From: Liolophura sinensis
Lineage: Eukaryota; Mollusca; Polyplacophora; Chitonida; Chitonidae
Assembly (NCBI RefSeq): GCF_032854445.1
Contig: NC_088300.1
Location: 19,575,608-19,635,607, forward strand
Direction of reading: 5' to 3'
Length of the DNA stretch: 60,000 nucleotides
Positions 11,280-22,990 of this stretch are shown here, in pieces. Position 1 is the first letter of the stretch; each line of letters begins with the position of its first letter. Made by a program: the position numbers and the translations under genes. The notes beneath the pieces were generated by a model. It was given only the letters and a program-made list of their open reading frames with translations, ran no database searches and had not been told where the DNA came from.

Positions 11280-13030
11280 ACTTTCATTTGTTATAACATT
11301 TGATACCTGTCGACTGTAGCTGCATCTCTTTGTGCAAGCTGGCCTTAGTAACAATTGGCATTCACCTCAGCGTCTGAGGCTTGCCCAATATGCCACCTGT
11401 GCGTTTCTGTTTTGAGCGGAAGAAATGGGACACTCCAAGCCTGCAGGTCTGCCATTCCATCTTAATTGCATGTCATATTTTAGGGGAGCCCATGCAACGT
11501 TTCCTGGCTTTGTTATGTTTAGTCTTTTAACTTACCTTGGTACCTCAGCTGCATTGCAATGTCTTTTCTCATACACCTGATATGGGTACATAGTTCTCAG
11601 CCATACGATTCGGCATGGATTGGTATCGACATATCCCACCCTACACACACCTTGCTTCAAGTCATAAAATGCGAATTTATCAGCTTGGATGACAACATAT
11701 TAATGCCGCAGAAGGCGTATTCGTTTTGTCACTTTAACGCATTCCGATAATATGAAAGAAATAACAGAAGACTGATAGGACAGATTGGCACGTTGTTCCT
11801 GTCCGTGTGTCTGTCAGATAATTATTACGGTAAACTCGAATGTCAGCGTGATCAATTACTTACGTTTCTCGTTTACTTAGCTTTTTATTCTTCTGTATTT
11901 TTCCAGGGGAAAGTTCTACACATTTGACTGAAAAGGATCGGGGCATACACAGAAAACTTTATCGATATGCCTTGACTGACGCAGTGTTGCTAGACCCGGC
12001 TAACAGAGGAGATGGGGAACATCAAACAGCTTAGGTCAATAAAGCTGTTTACAAAATGCTTCCATGTTGTGTTAGACATCCCAGTCAATGGACAAAGTTC
12101 CACGCACGTAACATCTGGTTGCTAATAACATGTCCACGTAACTTGAAAAGACTGGTGTTATTCTCTCCACCAGGAGCTTTACCATAGAAGAACGTAAGAA
12201 TGTTAAACCCTGAATTTGAAACACTCGCACCTTTACTGTCTTGTAGTTAGCCCAAATGAACACTGTGTCACATCTTAACCCACTTCTCTCAACAAATGGG
12301 ACGTATTAACAGATTGACTAAGGAATCGGTTGAATGAATGAATATATTACACTTTTGAGTATCTGCAATAGCCACAGGAAATGTCTAGACTTTCATTTCT
12401 ATGAAAAAATCTGTGATATCAACATCGGTCATCCTTCACTGACGTGTAAAAGCTGACACCTGAACATGCATATTATATATCCTGAGCGGAATGACACGTG
12501 ATGTGAGGGAAACTTGCACACAAGAGAGTGGCAAGCCCAGGACTACCACTGAGTCGTCTGCCTCCGCCTCTCCCCAGGGAAATGAGCTGTTACAACACAA
12601 AGCTTATCCTATCAGCATAAAGTGATTAACCAATTAGGACAGTTGGTCTCTAAAGGTATTAGTTAGATTGCAATGACGTCGACTGATTTTAGAAAAAAAA
12701 GGTTCTAGACAGCTGGACAATGACCGTGTTTGTTCTCCAACATGTCTTCTTGTCACAATAAAACAGCTTGACATTTTGGCCTTTCTAGTTTTTGTTATAT
12801 ATGCTTTGCAAAGATGTTGACGACATCCTTCATAGTAAATTCAATCAAACCAGACCACAGTCCTTGAGAAACCTTGAGAAACATTTCCCAAAGAAAGAAA
12901 GATCAACACAAAAGGCTAACTGATAAAAGGTTACGACTATGTTTTCTTCTCCAACACAAAATAATCTTTCTATAGTAACAGAGAAAAAACGACGAAAAAA
13001 AACGACGAGAAAAAACTTGAAGGAATTAAC
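11280..13030. repeat. Flank block of the duplicated unit, copy A
   Basis: This is homologous, with many differences, to about 24.5-28.06 kb. Shared phrases include GATAGGACAG(A/G)TTGGCACGTT, ATATCCTGAGCGGAATGAC and GGCCTTTCTAGTTTTTGTTA. It lies on the 3' side of gene 3 as the other block lies on the 3' side of gene 5. No open frame is conserved between the two copies. Confidence 0.6.
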
Positions 13031-13217
13031 TCTGATCAAACAGAATAACTTTAATGGAACGGCACACTTTGTAAATGGAGCACGAAATCAACACTAATGT
13101 CACAACGATTCGGATAATGACTTGTAAAGTGCGTTCAAATAGGAGAACTTGTCAGTAGGACTCAACTTAATATCACATTTTGTATGAACGATCCTGTGTG
13201 AGTGGCAATTACAGTGT

Positions 13218-13632
13218 TCAGTAGTCATTTTGGGTCGCTCCGGACATGTGACTGTCATCGCTGATTGCTGAAGTCCCTGTTTTGCACACTGTGGCTGGTA
13301 CATCTGTTTCTACAGACCTTGCTGAAGCACATCGCTTCCTCTTGGATCACCCAGTCGTCTACCTCAATTCACAACTTGTTGTTTCCAGGGAACCCAGGAC
13401 ATTCTCCTCAGGAATGCTTGGTCATCACAATCCTCGTCTGTTTCACTCACAGAGCCCGAATCATCAGCTGTAGATTTGATGTCAACACTGAATTCCAAGT
13501 CACATGTGAATGTACTCTCTAGGGTAATTTGTGTGGTATCTATGAACTTCAAACTATATGAACTTGACGGTGCCAAATCTAAGAATCCAAAATCCAAATC
13601 GTCTTCTTGTAAATCTTCAAGAGCATAAGTGT
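13218..13632 (-). pseudogene. Gene 3: exon 2 only, frameshifted member of the family
   Basis: Exon 2 begins after TTTTTGTACAG at 13632 and reads DTYALEDLQEDDLDFG, APSSSYSL, then ADDSGSVSETDEDCDD, so the DSGxxS motif is kept. One base is then missing (CCAAGC against CCAGAGC in genes 4 and 5), shifting the frame. In the family frame the sequence continues SIPEEN and LETTSCELR, then two in-frame stops (TAG, TGA) flank the basic region before SKRKRCASA. No exon 1 or TATA promoter is found on the 5' side up to about 14.4 kb. This is an orphan exon and probably dead. The 3' flank (ATTAAAG near 13050) matches the fragment at 17.3 kb and gene 4. Confidence 0.8.
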
Positions 13633-15899
13633 CTGTACAAAAATCAAGAGAAGAGTTAGTATGGTACGGACAAAAGTCCCGGCGATCAAAAAACCCAGCG
13701 GACATAAGCCCCTCGATCAGTAAGAAGAGTATGTGGTAAATGACATACGTTGTTTGCTTGTTTCAGAAAAATTGAAACATTCTCCCTGAAGTGACGTTTC
13801 AGATTTTAATTCACGTTTGAAGTCTGTAGAACCACTTTTTACTCGTTCTGCCAGGGTTATATATCTACCAGAGGTATACAGAATCCCCGACCTCCATTGC
13901 AGGCTTATCCGAAAAGTAAAGAAGCCTACACGTATAGTTGCTCTTTAGCAGCTTGTGTAAGACTTTGATTTTCCTATTCTAAGAACGAATCCAGGACAAA
14001 AGCCCCGTTATGTGTTCACTAAAACAGATGTATTTAAAAATTTAGATTATTGAGAAATTTAAACCAAACCATTGTCTTTAGAGATGTTAAGCTATACTTC
14101 CTACTAAACACTTAAGGTATTGCATTTTGAAATCATTTACATGAGCACAATAAATAGGCAAAGTAACTCCGAAGAAATTCATTTTGACGATCTCAGAACT
14201 GGTACTTCATAGCGCTGTTTTCAAAATCGCAAACTGCAGATCACGGGCATGAATTAAAACTAAATGGTACCAATGTCCCAAAACTTGGACTTTTGCCAGA
14301 ATACATCGAACTAAATTGAACCTAAACCGCTTTTGTAGTTGATTCAATATAGATTCGGGAGTCTATAATATTGGTTTATGGTTCGATCACAGGCTATTAT
14401 ATGGGCTAACAAGTTCGAGTCCTCTCTATAAAGATCACATCAAATACAGAACAATTACCACTAACTAGTATAATGACATCTATCAAAGCTAGCAAGACTA
14501 CAGGGCGAATGGTACATCCAGGCTAACATTTCCCTCCCTCTGGAATACTGATATTTAAAGCACAAGGCACATTCAATCAACGTGTTGTTATTTAACAATG
14601 AAGAAGGTTTAACTATTATCAGGGAACTAATGTGCTGAGTCTGTTTGGAACAAGTTCCCTCCCGGCTTGCACGATGACAATGAGTGTTTAATGACCTGTA
14701 GTTCTGACAGCAGATGTTCTTATGGTGTCGACTCACCCGTTGTCACAACAACTATTCCAAGTACAATGTCTTAAAACTATTGTGATGACCACAACATTAA
14801 TAATAGTATAATAGTAGCTGGAAAAATACATAGGGCGCCCACCTACCATTATCAGACTACCTCACCCACGCTGTTCAAGACTACACTAAGCACGCCTTTA
14901 CAAAATTACAGCCTCTGGCTAAAGTAAACACCACAACTGAGTCATTAAGTCATTGTAACAGAGATCATGTCTGAGCGCTCTTTGCAGATCACATAGGAAC
15001 ACAATACGCTTGATACGCTTAGAGCAGATTCCCCGATAAGAAAGGCTGTACATCCACAAATCCCGGTCCACATCTTGTGGATCGCCGAAAATTGTCTGGA
15101 TTGCGAAACAGATATTTGTTGGGACTACTATAAACTCTAACACCTTCAATGCACATACATGCTTAGTTGCGCCAAAGCATGAAACTTGAAGGGAATGACG
15201 TATTAACAACATAAAGACATTGTTATATCATATCAAGAAACTTCTGGACATTAACCAAATGGAGATAACTGTGTGATTTTATCTCCAGAGCTATTGCCAG
15301 GTTGTTGTGACCGTACATAGGAATCTGTATTCGTTAAATATAGGCATACCCTGTAGATATAATTTAAGTATGAAAATATATTTCAGTTGTTGCATAAATA
15401 TAGAACATTATTTGGAATTTTATTCCAAATATGCGACTTCACACTTTTCATTAATCAATTTGTATGCGGAAGAAACATCACTTGGAATGAAAAAAATAAA
15501 ACTTGATAAACTGTGGAACTGTGGCCAAGTATTTTGTCAATTAAAAACACTGAAAGAAATATAAAACTGAACTTGATTTGTGTTTGATTTCAAAGCAGAT
15601 GTTAACACCAACTTATTTGGATTTCAGCAGATTACGAGAACTCGAAGTCCGAAACTTCACACATACAAACAGACATTTTGTAGACTTCATTTACAGCCAA
15701 GTTACACAACAAGGCTGTCAGAGTGTCAATAATCATAAGAAAAGAAACAGACGCTTAAGCGCTCCAGGTCGTTCATCACTGGATTTAGGGCCACTCCCAT
15801 GTGCCACCTGGGGGTTTCATTGTCTCGCAAAGACACGCAATCTGTACATCTATTATCCATGTTATTTACATCATACATGTATTGACGTCATAAATTAAT
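13633..15899. other. No gene; distal flank block at about 14.46-14.9 kb
   Basis: The expected exon 1 of gene 3 is absent. At about 14.46-14.9 kb, CAAGTTCCCTCCCGGCTTGC, CAGCAGATGTTCTTATGG and GACTCACCCGTTGT match 20.77-20.85 and 23.35-23.43 kb, marking the 5'-side flank of the gene unit. The open frames at 14.9-15.9 kb have no conserved counterpart and are not called. Confidence 0.4.
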
Positions 15900-16230
15900 G
15901 ACGTCCCTGTGGTGTTTCCTGACTTGACGACATTCTTCATAGTCAATTCAGCCAAACCAGATATAAGTAGGTGGTAAATGCCACTTTATATGTAAAATGA
16001 AATGTTCTGTATCAGGCATATACATGCTGGACAATGATTTCACCTGAAATGTGCTGGCGGTTCACGATTTAGCATTTTAATAATGTGCATTTCCAAAAAT
16101 GGTAACAAACCATGAAGTTTTATCGATTGTTCCACAATTTAGAGTACTTTCGGAAGTTCAAAGAATATGAACATACGCTTGCTTGAAAATGATTTCATAT
16201 GAAATGTTCATGGATTTAAATATTTGCTAT
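15900..16230. repeat. 3'-flank fragment of the gene unit
   Basis: ACGACATTCTTCATAGTCAA, GGTAAATGCC and GTGCTGGCGGTTCACGATTT match 28.07-28.21 and 17.69-17.83 kb, where the same phrases lie just downstream of genes 5 and 4. No gene copy remains attached. Confidence 0.5.
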
Positions 16231-17290
16231 TATATTAACATATAAGTTCTGTAATATTTGTGGATTTCAGAAAATGGTACCGAAAGCGGCATGACGCTCC
16301 GTCTATAGTACGACAAGTTACAGCACTTTCCCAAGTCATAGCATATGGTTTACACGCCATGAAGCTCACGTTTAGGGAATGTATGAACATAGACGAGGGA
16401 GATAAATCCTTCTTTTGGGGGGAGATTTTTCAATCTCAGTTTCTAACATTTTGCCCAAAACTGCAACAGTTTACTTTATAGAATCATCGAAAGCCATTCG
16501 CTTCTTCTTGGGCTTCAACATCACTTTTACAGAAAACTCCATGGAGCATTGAATGTCCAAACTATGTACAATGACATAATGATATGTAATATGACATGTC
16601 CCCCATATAACCTTCCCATCATATAAAACACAGATACGAAACAACAATTTGTCTTCATGGATACATACTTTTTAGGTCCATGCAAAACCTCACTTATTTG
16701 TTTACTTATTTGATTGGTGTTGCACTCAAGAACATTTGACTTATAGGGGTCTGTCAAGCATATGGAGCTACGGAAACTGGACAGACTCCGGGGAAAGATC
16801 GCGACCCTAGCGTAATAATTGTAACCTCCTAAAAGCAAGTTGTAGCTGAACCTCGGAAGCTATTCCATGGTCGGTAACCACAATTCCCCTCCTACCCTCT
16901 GTGGAGGGGGGGGGGGGGGGGGGCGACTGAGAAGAAAAACTGGGGCGCTAAAGATGATCCAACTGCCTGTATAACGGCGTTTTAAGATTAAGTACCATTC
17001 AGATCTCTCATACACCCGGCCTCACAACATGAGTATATAATGTTCTAACCGCGTGGCCAACGCTTTCAACACAAATCCAAGATATTAAAGATATCTAAGA
17101 ATCCATGTAATTTTATCCCGATAGAGTCCATTAACATCCATTTAACGTCGAGAAACCAAGATATTAAAAAGTAAGAAGGATCAGCACAAAAGGCTAATTG
17201 ATAAAAAGGTCACGGCTATGTTTTCTTCTACAACACAAAACAAACTTTCAATAGTAACACAGAAAGAGCGAGGAGAAAAGAACTTGAAAG
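16231..17290. other. No gene recognised; poly(G) run
   Basis: Contains a run of about 17 G at 16906-16922. The start of the 17.16-17.3 kb stretch resembles the sequence downstream of gene 3 (AAAGGCTAATTGATAAAA). No exon seen. Confidence 0.4.
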
Positions 17291-17299
17291 AATCAGTTC

Positions 17300-17690
17300 T
17301 GATCAAAGAGAATAACTTTAATACAATGTCGCAATTTGTAAATGAAGCACGAAATCAGCACTACTGTCAAAACGATTCGTATAACAACTTGTAAATAACT
17401 TTCACATGGGAGAACTTGTCAGCAGGGCTTAACTTAATATCACATTTTGAATCAACGAGCCGGTGTGAGTGGTAACTAAACCCGCTCAGCAGTCTCTTGA
17501 GTCGATATCAAAAGCCTGGTCTGGATATACGTGTACAGTGTTCAATAGACATGTGACTCTCATCGCTGATTTCTGAAGTCCCTATTTTGCACACTGTGGC
17601 TGGTACATCTGTTTTCACAGACATGGCTAAAGCACATCGCTCCTTCTTGATTCACCCAGTCGTCTTCCCCACTCCAGAAATTGTTGATGA
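17300..17690 (-). pseudogene. Fragment of a family gene: exon 2 C-terminus and 3' UTR
   Basis: Reading leftward from about 17685, the sequence carries the 3' part of exon 2 (KTTG, stop, IKKERCALAMS, TDVPATVCK, SEISDESH), closest to gene 3. Then follows the family 3' flank including ATTAAAG near 17320. Everything 5' of the basic region is missing, and the fragment joins directly to the next unit at about 17690. It is a truncated dead copy. Confidence 0.7.
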
Positions 17691-18112
17691 CATTCTTCAT
17701 AGTAAATTCAGACCAGAAACACAGTCAGACGGTAAATGCCATTTCACGAGTTAAATGATATATTCTATATTAGATAAACACATGAATTCAATTGAAATGT
17801 GCATGACATTCACGATTTAACATTTCATCTCCAATGCAACATATTCTACAGTAACAAAAAAAAAAACAAGAAAAAACACGATCTTCAAAGTATTAGTTCT
17901 GATAAAATATTATAACTTTGATAAGTACATCGCACTTTGTAAATGGAGCACGAAGTCAGCACTTGTTAAACAATTCCAATAACAACTTGTGTTTTTGAAA
18001 GCCATAACAAAATACATAGCACCTTCCTATGAGGAAATATATTAGCATAGTTCAACTTAATATCACATTTTGAATGAACGATCCTGTATAACTAGTGAAA
18101 AAAAAAGCACGT

Positions 18113-19022
18113 TCAGCAATCTCGTGAGTCGATATCAGGAGAAGTCTGGTCAGAATATAAGTGTACAGTGTTCAATAGACAGTTCTTTTGGGTGGCGCCT
18201 ACAGTCATGTGACTCTCATCGCTGATTTCTAACTTCCCTCTCTTGCACACCCTGGTGGGTACATCTGTTTGCACAGATATTGCTGACTCACAGCGTTTTC
18301 TCTTGGATCGTCTGATCGTCCGCCTCAATCTACAACTTGTTTCCCGAGAACTCAGGACAGTCTCCTCAACAATGCTCTGGTCATCGCAGTCCTCGTCTGT
18401 TTCACTCACAAAGCCCGAGTCATCAGCTGTAGACTGAATGTTGTTAACACTTAATTGCAAGTCAGTTGTGAAGGAACTGTCCAGGTAAACCTCTTTGGTA
18501 TCCAACACACTGTGTGGACTTAACGGTGCCAAATCTACCAATCCAAAATCCAAATCGTCTTCTTGTAAATCTTCAAGGGCATAAACATCTGTAATAAAAT
18601 CAGAAGACTTAGTACAACTGGATCAAGGCATAATCATATAAGTCATTTATACACAGCACATATAGATTTGAATCATTCTTAAAATTAGAAAGGATGAAAG
18701 GATCGTCTGCTGCGTTTGCTCTATAACATACACATTTCCATAATATTAGTTTTTTTTACACACCTATGAGGTCAAGAATTTCTTGGTGGTTCTCACTAAA
18801 CGCCAGATCGTGTGAGGATGTCACTTCCGAGCTCGTCATTGAAGGATCCCAAAAGGGGGAACTGTGTGAGTCAATCACCAGAGCTGGTTGCCAGTAATGT
18901 AAGGGGTCGGTTAGTTCAGTGAATTTCTCCATGTCCAAAGTGTACTCTATGTTAGTGTCCACGTGCAAAGGTGTGAAATAATCTGCAGTCGTGACAGACC
19001 GGATAGGTAAGGGGAAGTTCAT
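18113..19022 (-). CDS. Gene 4: intact member of the two-exon family, unknown function
   Basis: Exon 1 runs 19022 to 18764, the intron 18763 to 18589 (GTGTGTAA donor, TTATTACAG acceptor, 175 bases), and exon 2 18588 to the stop at 18113. The product is about 244 residues. It starts MNFPLPIRSVTTADYF; exon 1 ends HQEILDLI. Exon 2 opens DVYALEDLQEDDLDFGLVDL, then APLSPHS, then ADDSGFVSETDEDCDD with a DSGxxS motif followed by CK2-type acidic sites. Next come RRTIRRSKRKRCES and RVCKRGKLEISDES, two basic clusters about 17 residues apart, and a tail ending DIDSRDC. No signal peptide, transmembrane segment or zinc-finger pattern is seen. It is the sister of gene 5 through a segmental duplication. The start is set by the TATA box about 70 bases upstream. 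Confidence 0.75.
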
Positions 19023-19084
19023 GGTATTGGTAAAACAAGTCGTCGTGTTGTGTTGAAGCAGATTTCTGACATTCGTACAGGACA

Positions 19085-19215
19085 GCTCCCTTTATATAGA
19101 AGATCGATGACGTCATAGTTTTCTCCGATCACCTGCCGTGTTGCATTTCTGTGATCCACGCGGTGGGACACATGAGTGCACTGAAGTTAACAGGAGGCGT
19201 CAGGTAACTCTCAGC
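19085..19215 (-). promoter_or_regulatory. Promoter of gene 4: TATA plus perfect CRE
   Basis: The TATA box (TATATAAAG on the minus strand) is at 19090-19098, about 70 bases 5' of the ATG. A palindromic CRE, TGACGTCA, lies at 19108-19115, ten bases further up. Around 19195-19215 the minus strand reads CAGCTGAGAGTTACCTGACG, shared with genes 1, 2 and 5. Confidence 0.75.
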
Positions 19216-19824
19216 TGTGAACACTGCTGGGATATTAATTATCCCCCCACCTCCCGGCCTCCCGCCCCCACCATCCAATCAAACCCTTTCCCTAGTAAAC
19301 CACCCCCTTCTTCCTGTGTTGCCTAGCACAGCTTGGCGGCTACTTTAAAAGTCAATTCAAGTTTATTTAAGCTTAAGCAAGGTTATACTTTGTTTGCTGG
19401 ATGTCAATGTCAACATCCGATTTGACAACTATAGCTGGTTTTGGATGCACTTCCTGTTAAGCAACATCATAGAAAACCCCACAGGAATTTCATATTTGAA
19501 TATTTTCGACTGGTATAGTAGTAACTGTGAATTTGAATTTCTGTAATTGGTGTTCTGTAGCCATGTTTACAAAATGGTAGGTATAAAACTAAATCATACA
19601 ACATCTCCATTACACAAACATTGAGTCACATATAAATTCTTGGACGGTTTGAAATAGTAAGCATAACTAAAGCATAGTATTTGTAAGCATAACTCCCAGG
19701 CTCTGAACTGATACTTCTCGAAGTGGCCGGTATCACAGCCCTTTTCCAGGGCGGGGAGAGAGAGGGACCAGGAGAGCGCACACCGCACCCTCATGATGTT
19801 CGCCCTTTGAGTGCACAACGGGAG

Positions 19825-19925
19825 ATCACTCATCATGAGCTGACTGGTTCCTCCAGCAGCTTGTTTCTATATATATATCTCACTTGTGAACAATACATGA
19901 TTTTTTGTTTTCTCCCTGTGCTTTG
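19825..19925 (-). repeat. Conserved upstream module, copy 3
   Basis: In minus orientation: CACAAGTGAG, AACAAGCTGCTGGAGGAACC, GAGTGATCTCCCGTTG. It lies about 0.8-0.9 kb 5' of the gene 4 start, matching copies 1 and 2 in position and orientation. The TATATATATAT run here replaces part of the module. Confidence 0.55.
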
Positions 19926-20479
19926 TTTAATAAGACGACCGGCTTGGCTTCTACAATCCTCGACAGGTTTAATCGCTTCAATCCACTTAACCTTTAGTGC
20001 AATCATATTGTTAATGAGTCTATACTGTGAATTATATGAGCACATGACTAATTCAAGCCTGGGTATTTTTTACGACAATGTTTCACACCGAAATCTGTGA
20101 CATAAGTCAGTAACACTTACATTCACAAAACTCATACAAAAACTATACGAAATTCTAATAATGCTTTGTCAACAGTAGATTTAGCCAGACACTTTTCCGC
20201 TTCTTAAACTGCGGCCGTTAGTTCTTCAAGTTTAATCTGTTCTAGCTGCATATTTTTACTTGTTAAAGATACACCAAACCAGATTGAATCTAAACGGCTT
20301 TCCTATAGTTAACTTAATTTATACTCACATGCCGTGATGTAGTGTGGGATTTAACTGGATGGCAGTGTGATCATTTTATTATAATATTAACAAGTGATTT
20401 ACGTAAATACGTTAAATGACAGGTTTCGTTGGATCATTCGTAAGCTTTATGATTCTATTACCACGAGGAATTAACGTTG

Positions 20480-20590
20480 AAAGTACGTATGTAGGTATAT
20501 GTATGTATGCTTGGGGGTTAGCGTCGTATTTAGCAATTGTTCAATCATTTGACGACGAGGAGTCATTAGGTGTATATATATGCTATATCC
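20480..20590 (-). mobile_element. 3' tail of a SINE A-like element
   Basis: On the minus strand CTAATGACTCCTCGTCGTCA, then TTGCTAAATACGACGCTAAC, then CCCCAAGCATACATACATA resembles the 3' end of family A (CTTCGTCGTCATATGACTG ... TACGACGTTAAACCCCAAGC). The head and body are not visible. The sister copy is at 30950-31035. Confidence 0.55.
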
Positions 20591-22810
20591 TCTGATGACA
20601 GGGCGAGCCCATGATAGCCGAGCAGGTGAAACGCCAAACAACAGCGCCCACATTTGGACCAACCGTGTCCCTCCCAGTGGAACATTGACATCTGTGACAC
20701 AGGACTCATTCCATCAAGGTGGTGTCACTGAACCATTAAGAAAGTTTAACTATTATATGTACATTAATTCGCAATGCTTGTTTGGGACACGTTCCCTCCC
20801 GGCTCGTACAATAACAATGAGTGACAGCAGATGTCCTTATGGGTTAGATTCAGGTCTAACCAAAGCTGGGAAATTTATATTCATCCGAATAGGAATTGAT
20901 ACCGGGATGTTGTTTGCTGAACACTTCAGTCCTTTTAATTTGGGGAGGGATGTAAGCCAAATTCTAAAAATAAATCTCACACGAGACACTCAGCAAACAC
21001 ATGCAGACTCAAATTAGAGAATGCAAAAAATCCCGACTTATAGTCTTAGTTTATAAATACAGCCAGCACCGGGAGTAATATATACTGTAGTGATTAATAT
21101 AACATACATAACACTTTAGACATCGAGGAGAACGAAAAATTCCAATTTACTGTCACATTTAAACCCTGTCCTCTTGTGGTTAAAGACAGTTAAGACGATA
21201 GGGCTGTCCAGATGGTGTATTTCTGGTTTACCTATTTCTGGTCAAGTCATTGTACTTGGGGGAAGGGGGTATAAAATGATATTGTAGGAATATTTACATG
21301 AACAGTTAGAATGAAGCGAGATAACTCGCAGAAATTTGCCTCTTTCGCGTGACCGATTTTACAGGATTTACAGTTAAGTCGATAGCAATTTAGGTAACTG
21401 GTGTCGCTCTTGATCAAAACACGTTGAACTCCGCCCAATATCCACTATGCCACTGTTTTTTTTTTTTTAATAATTATGACGTCATTCGAGGCAATGGCTT
21501 CTTGCCATCAAAACCGACCTGATGGACTTTAAAATTATGAATTAGAAAAGCTGTTCTAACTTCATTTTTCTTGCAATAATCCTTCCAACATATCCATATG
21601 TAGAGCTTGTGTTGTTACGTGTCACTGACTAAAGGCAATTTTGGATAGCGAGGATGACTGATATTACAGAGAGCTGGATATAGGCAACTCTCTAAAGATA
21701 TAGACTTTAGTTGCTATTACTATGAATCAAAGCACAATTCACCGAAACAATCGTTTACCCATGAAAAGGCGGAGGTGAGGGAGAGATATATAAACATACA
21801 GTACCAAAAATGTCATTATGTATTATTTTATAACATTTCCTCTGTGAAGAATAGTCTTATTAACCATGAAAGCAACCTTCAAACAATAAGTTAATTGTTT
21901 AGGAAAAACAGGAATGCTTTTTTCGTTTGATTTTGACAGTGCTTTATTTCACACCTTTTCCATTTATAACTTAATAAATAAGATAACATACAATCTAATC
22001 ACACATATTTACGTTAAGTACATGGGGGTTGGGGGTGACGTGGGGTGAAACAATTACCATGACATACCGCAGCTGCCTCATTGAGATATCAGGGTATGAG
22101 CCGCTGGCTCGTGCTGCTCCTTCACTGGAATCTCACTAGTAAACAACACTGCAAAGGCTGTCTGACAGCTTAGCCTCCTGGACTTAGTTCACTTGTTCCT
22201 TTGTTGCATTTTGAAGTTTAGCTTACCTATCATTTCACACATTATTTGCGGTTTCCGGTTAATTTCATTTTACACACAGTGGCTATTATACAATTCTTGT
22301 AATGTGAAACTGTACATGGCCTTAACACCGACGGAACATGTTACCATTTCAGTGGAAGAAAATTAAATATATATGACTGAATTACTGCAGAGACTTTTTG
22401 CGTCTGAGAGGAAAATAATTTGCAAGTTTTCTTTTCCTTCTTTTCTTGCTTTTTTATACTTCGCATACGTTTGATGTAGCCTAACTTTTGATGGAAGGGA
22501 AGCCGCAGTGAGAAATATCCGTCAACAGTCATAAATATCATGTTTTATCAACAGTATATGTCTGGATACATTTTGTGGGTTAAATAAGATCATGGGACCG
22601 GCAATATTGCCCAGCAAGGGTTTTTCTTCGCGGGACTTTATCATGGATTCAACATCAATTTACTCTGTAACAACAAGACACACTGAAAGGCAAATACTCC
22701 ATCAGTGGTGCAAGAAGTGCCAGGCGGGAGGTGATGTTTTGTATAGTTTCAGTGGATAATTCGTAATCTTTATCACCACGTGGGATAAACCGTGCAATAA
22801 GACCATTTGT

Positions 22811-22811
22811 A

Positions 22812-22883
<72 letters not shown>

Positions 22884-22990
22884 CGTGCGTGTGTGTGCGT
22901 GCATGCGTGCGTGCGTGCGTGCGTATGTATGTGTATGTATATGTATGCAATATTTCAGTCATATATCGACGAGGAGTCATTAGATGTGTA
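22811..22990 (-). repeat. (GT)n/(GTGC)n microsatellite grown on a SINE A-like tail
   Basis: About 115 bases of GT and GTGC/GTAT units. To its right (minus strand: TGACTCCTCGTCGATATATG, ACTGAAATATT) is the same 3' tail as at 20480-20590, so the microsatellite appears to be an expanded SINE tail. Confidence 0.7.

Larger units (their letters stand above)
17690..22730. repeat. Segmental duplication 2, copy 1 (contains gene 4)
   Basis: Nearly colinear with about 28.06-35.09 kb: 3' flank, gene, promoter, upstream module, SINE tail, then non-coding sequence up to the TTTCTTCGCGGGACTTTATC region. This copy lacks about 1.6 kb present in the other (31.9-33.54 kb) and lacks the SINE at 33835-34052, having an intact empty site GAGCTGGATATA at 21671-21682. 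Confidence 0.85.

Noticed and set aside
14461-15898. Open frames of 85-106 residues between 14.46 and 15.9 kb
   Set aside because: No conservation in the related blocks at 20.6 and 31.1 kb and no recognisable domain.
18243-18437. Plus-strand frames opposite exon 2 (also 28625-28822, 46328-46682, 54445-54808)
   Set aside because: They are antisense shadows of the family exon 2; the minus-strand frame has the conserved motifs and splice sites.
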